In this document: positions 15,159-15,946 of the stretch, one piece after another | How the letters are laid out: each line of letters begins with the position of its first letter | Position numbering within the stretch: position 1 is the first letter of the stretch | Assembly (NCBI GenBank): GCA_000697355.1 | Contig: JNEN01000900.1 | Span: 1-15,946 of the forward strand | Length of the DNA: 15,946 bases | Source of the DNA: Syncephalastrum monosporum B8922 | Taxonomy: Eukaryota > Mucoromycota > Mucoromycetes > Mucorales > Syncephalastraceae | Reading direction: 5' to 3' | Made by a program: the position numbers and the translations under genes | Notes under the pieces: generated by a model | The model's input: only the letters and a program-made list of their open reading frames with translations | The model's database searches: none | What the model was told of the DNA's origin: nothing

Positions 15159-15946
15159 ATGGAGGATTTAAACGTGGCAGGAAAAAGAAAGGCGGAAGAC
15201 GCATTGGAAGTGGACGAGGCACGCAAGAGACGGCAGGATTTGGTGGGTGATGCTGGATTGACGGCGGGTGAAGCGCCATCAGCGGGCGATGCGGCGACGG
15301 CTCCTCTGTCCGAGGCGGATACAAATACAATGACGGAAACGTATATGGCGGCGGAGGCGGCCCCAGTGAAGACAGAGGCGCCCCCAGTGAAGGCAGAGGC
15401 GGAAGGAAATGGCCAAGCGGACGGGAATCAACTGGAACTGGAACTGGAATATAGCACGCCTTCAGCAGAGGAGGAGTATGGCTCTGGTAGTACTGCTGCT
15501 GCTGCTGCTCATGATGATGATACTGCTACGGCCACTGCTACTGCTACTACTATTGCTACTACTACTGCTATGGATACTGCTGCTACTGCGAAGGAAGAAG
15601 AAGAGGAGGATATGAGTGCGGGGCAAGCTACCAAGACCGAGGATGAGGAGGAGGATGGGGATGAGAATGCGAAGCTCAAGCTGGCCCCGATCGACACGGT
15701 TATTCCTTTTGACCATCTCATTGTCCTCCATGTGGTCACGACCTGTGACGAGAACACTTCCATTCATGGCTCCTTGCAGTCTTCCAAGGTAAAAAACCAA
15801 AAACCAGACATCAACATCAGTGTATTCTTTTCTTCCTTTTCTTGTTCTGATCCTGTCTTTTTTCTTTATTCGCATGGAATTTTTTTTTTTGATCACAGGA
15901 GAACACCGAGATTATTGGTAAGTCGTCAATCACTTTTCAAGGGGGT
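15159..15946 (+). CDS. Acidic Ala/Thr-repeat protein, 5' part only
   Basis: Exon 1 (15159-15788) encodes 210 residues. A donor GTAAAA at 15789 and an acceptor CACAG ending at 15898 bound a 110-nt intron; exon 2 is 19 nt (15899-15917) with a GTAAGT donor, and the gene continues beyond the window. The N-terminus is basic (G-K-R-K-A-E-D, then A-R-K-R-R), a likely nuclear localisation signal. Two near-repeats give P-V-K-T-E-A-P and P-V-K-A-E-A-E, each a psi-K-x-E sumoylation consensus. Then come Ala-5, Asp-3, an Ala/Thr tract and Glu-rich runs. Only from about residue 178 is there a globular-looking part (I-D-T-V-I-P-F-D-H-L-I-V-L-H-V-V-T-T). I do not recognise the family; a nuclear regulator is a guess from composition. 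Confidence 0.65.
   Translation, partial: MEDLNVAGKRKAEDALEVDEARKRRQDLVGDAGLTAGEAPSAGDAATAPLSEADTNTMTETYMAAEAAPVKTEAPPVKAEAEGNGQADGNQLELELEYSTPSAEEEYGSGSTAAAAAHDDDTATATATATTIATTTAMDTAATAKEEEEEDMSAGQATKTEDEEEDGDENAKLKLAPIDTVIPFDHLIVLHVVTTCDENTSIHGSLQSSKVKNQKPDINISVFFSSFSCSDPVFFLYSHGIFFFDHRRTPRLLVSRQSLFKG
15491..15590 (+). repeat. In-frame trinucleotide repeat tract (GCT/GAT/ACT)
   Basis: Runs of GCT, GAT and ACT/GCT codons encode Ala, Asp and alternating Ala/Thr residues. The uniform T-ending codons, unlike the rest of the exon, point to recent repeat expansion rather than selection on the residues. Confidence 0.85.

Noticed and set aside
15462..15896. Ser-rich frames on the - strand
   Set aside because: They are the complement of the trinucleotide repeat tract in the gene at 15159.
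1..15946. A defence, biosynthetic or toxin gene cluster
   Set aside because: The recognisable genes are unrelated housekeeping functions on both strands with no shared pathway, so I do not claim a new system.

Overview
This window is eukaryotic nuclear DNA, most likely from a fungus. Genes are dense, introns are mostly about 50-120 nt with GT...AG ends, and several intergenic gaps are only 100-300 bp. Two AATAAA signals follow stop codons, and the proteins match fungal families. A DIRS-like tyrosine-recombinase remnant, short introns and simple-repeat-rich spacers make an early-diverging fungus (Mucoromycota, perhaps Mucorales) my best guess; that placement is inference. All exon structures were assembled by eye from splice signals, reading-frame closure and family motifs.

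Layout. (1) 1-1900 is a decayed, mobile-element-rich edge. It has a TATA box and leader feeding an open frame with no AUG (about 147-530), a pyrimidine-rich spacer, a frameshifted C-terminal tyrosine-recombinase fragment (1179-1615), and a perfect 57-bp inverted repeat (1597-1653 / 1796-1852) with interleaved direct repeats, resembling the right end of a DIRS-type retroelement. (2) 1909-3143 (-) holds an unrecognised open frame and a single-exon ABHD10-like alpha/beta hydrolase. (3) 3244-3634 (+) is a small three-exon gene for an 88-residue protein, convergent with (4) 3662-6859 (-), a 15-exon gene for a 739-residue KH-type protein with a Pro/Ser-rich middle and a large C-terminal domain. (5) 7017-7602 (+) encodes a small acidic/basic protein with an RLGLGAK motif (DUF3245-like). 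(6) 8013-8937 (+) encodes ribosomal protein uL2, probably with an intron in its 5' UTR. (7) 9219-12305 (+) encodes replicative DNA ligase I in 10 exons, one of only 16 nt. (8) 12484-13295 (+) encodes calcipressin, the calcineurin regulator. (9) 13588-14648 (+) encodes a 322-residue protein I do not recognise. (10) From 15159 to the window end (+) is the 5' part of an acidic, Ala/Thr-repeat protein gene.

The genes do not form one pathway. They look like ordinary housekeeping neighbours (translation, replication, calcium signalling, lipid/thioester hydrolysis) next to transposon debris. Two head-to-head pairs (3143/3244 and 6859/7017) share short intergenic promoters, and one tail-to-tail pair (3634/3662) almost touches. 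I see no CRISPR array, tRNA, rRNA or convincing new multi-gene system. The items most worth a second look are the DIRS-like terminus, the complete KH-type gene, the unassigned small proteins, the ligase microexon and the open frame without an AUG.
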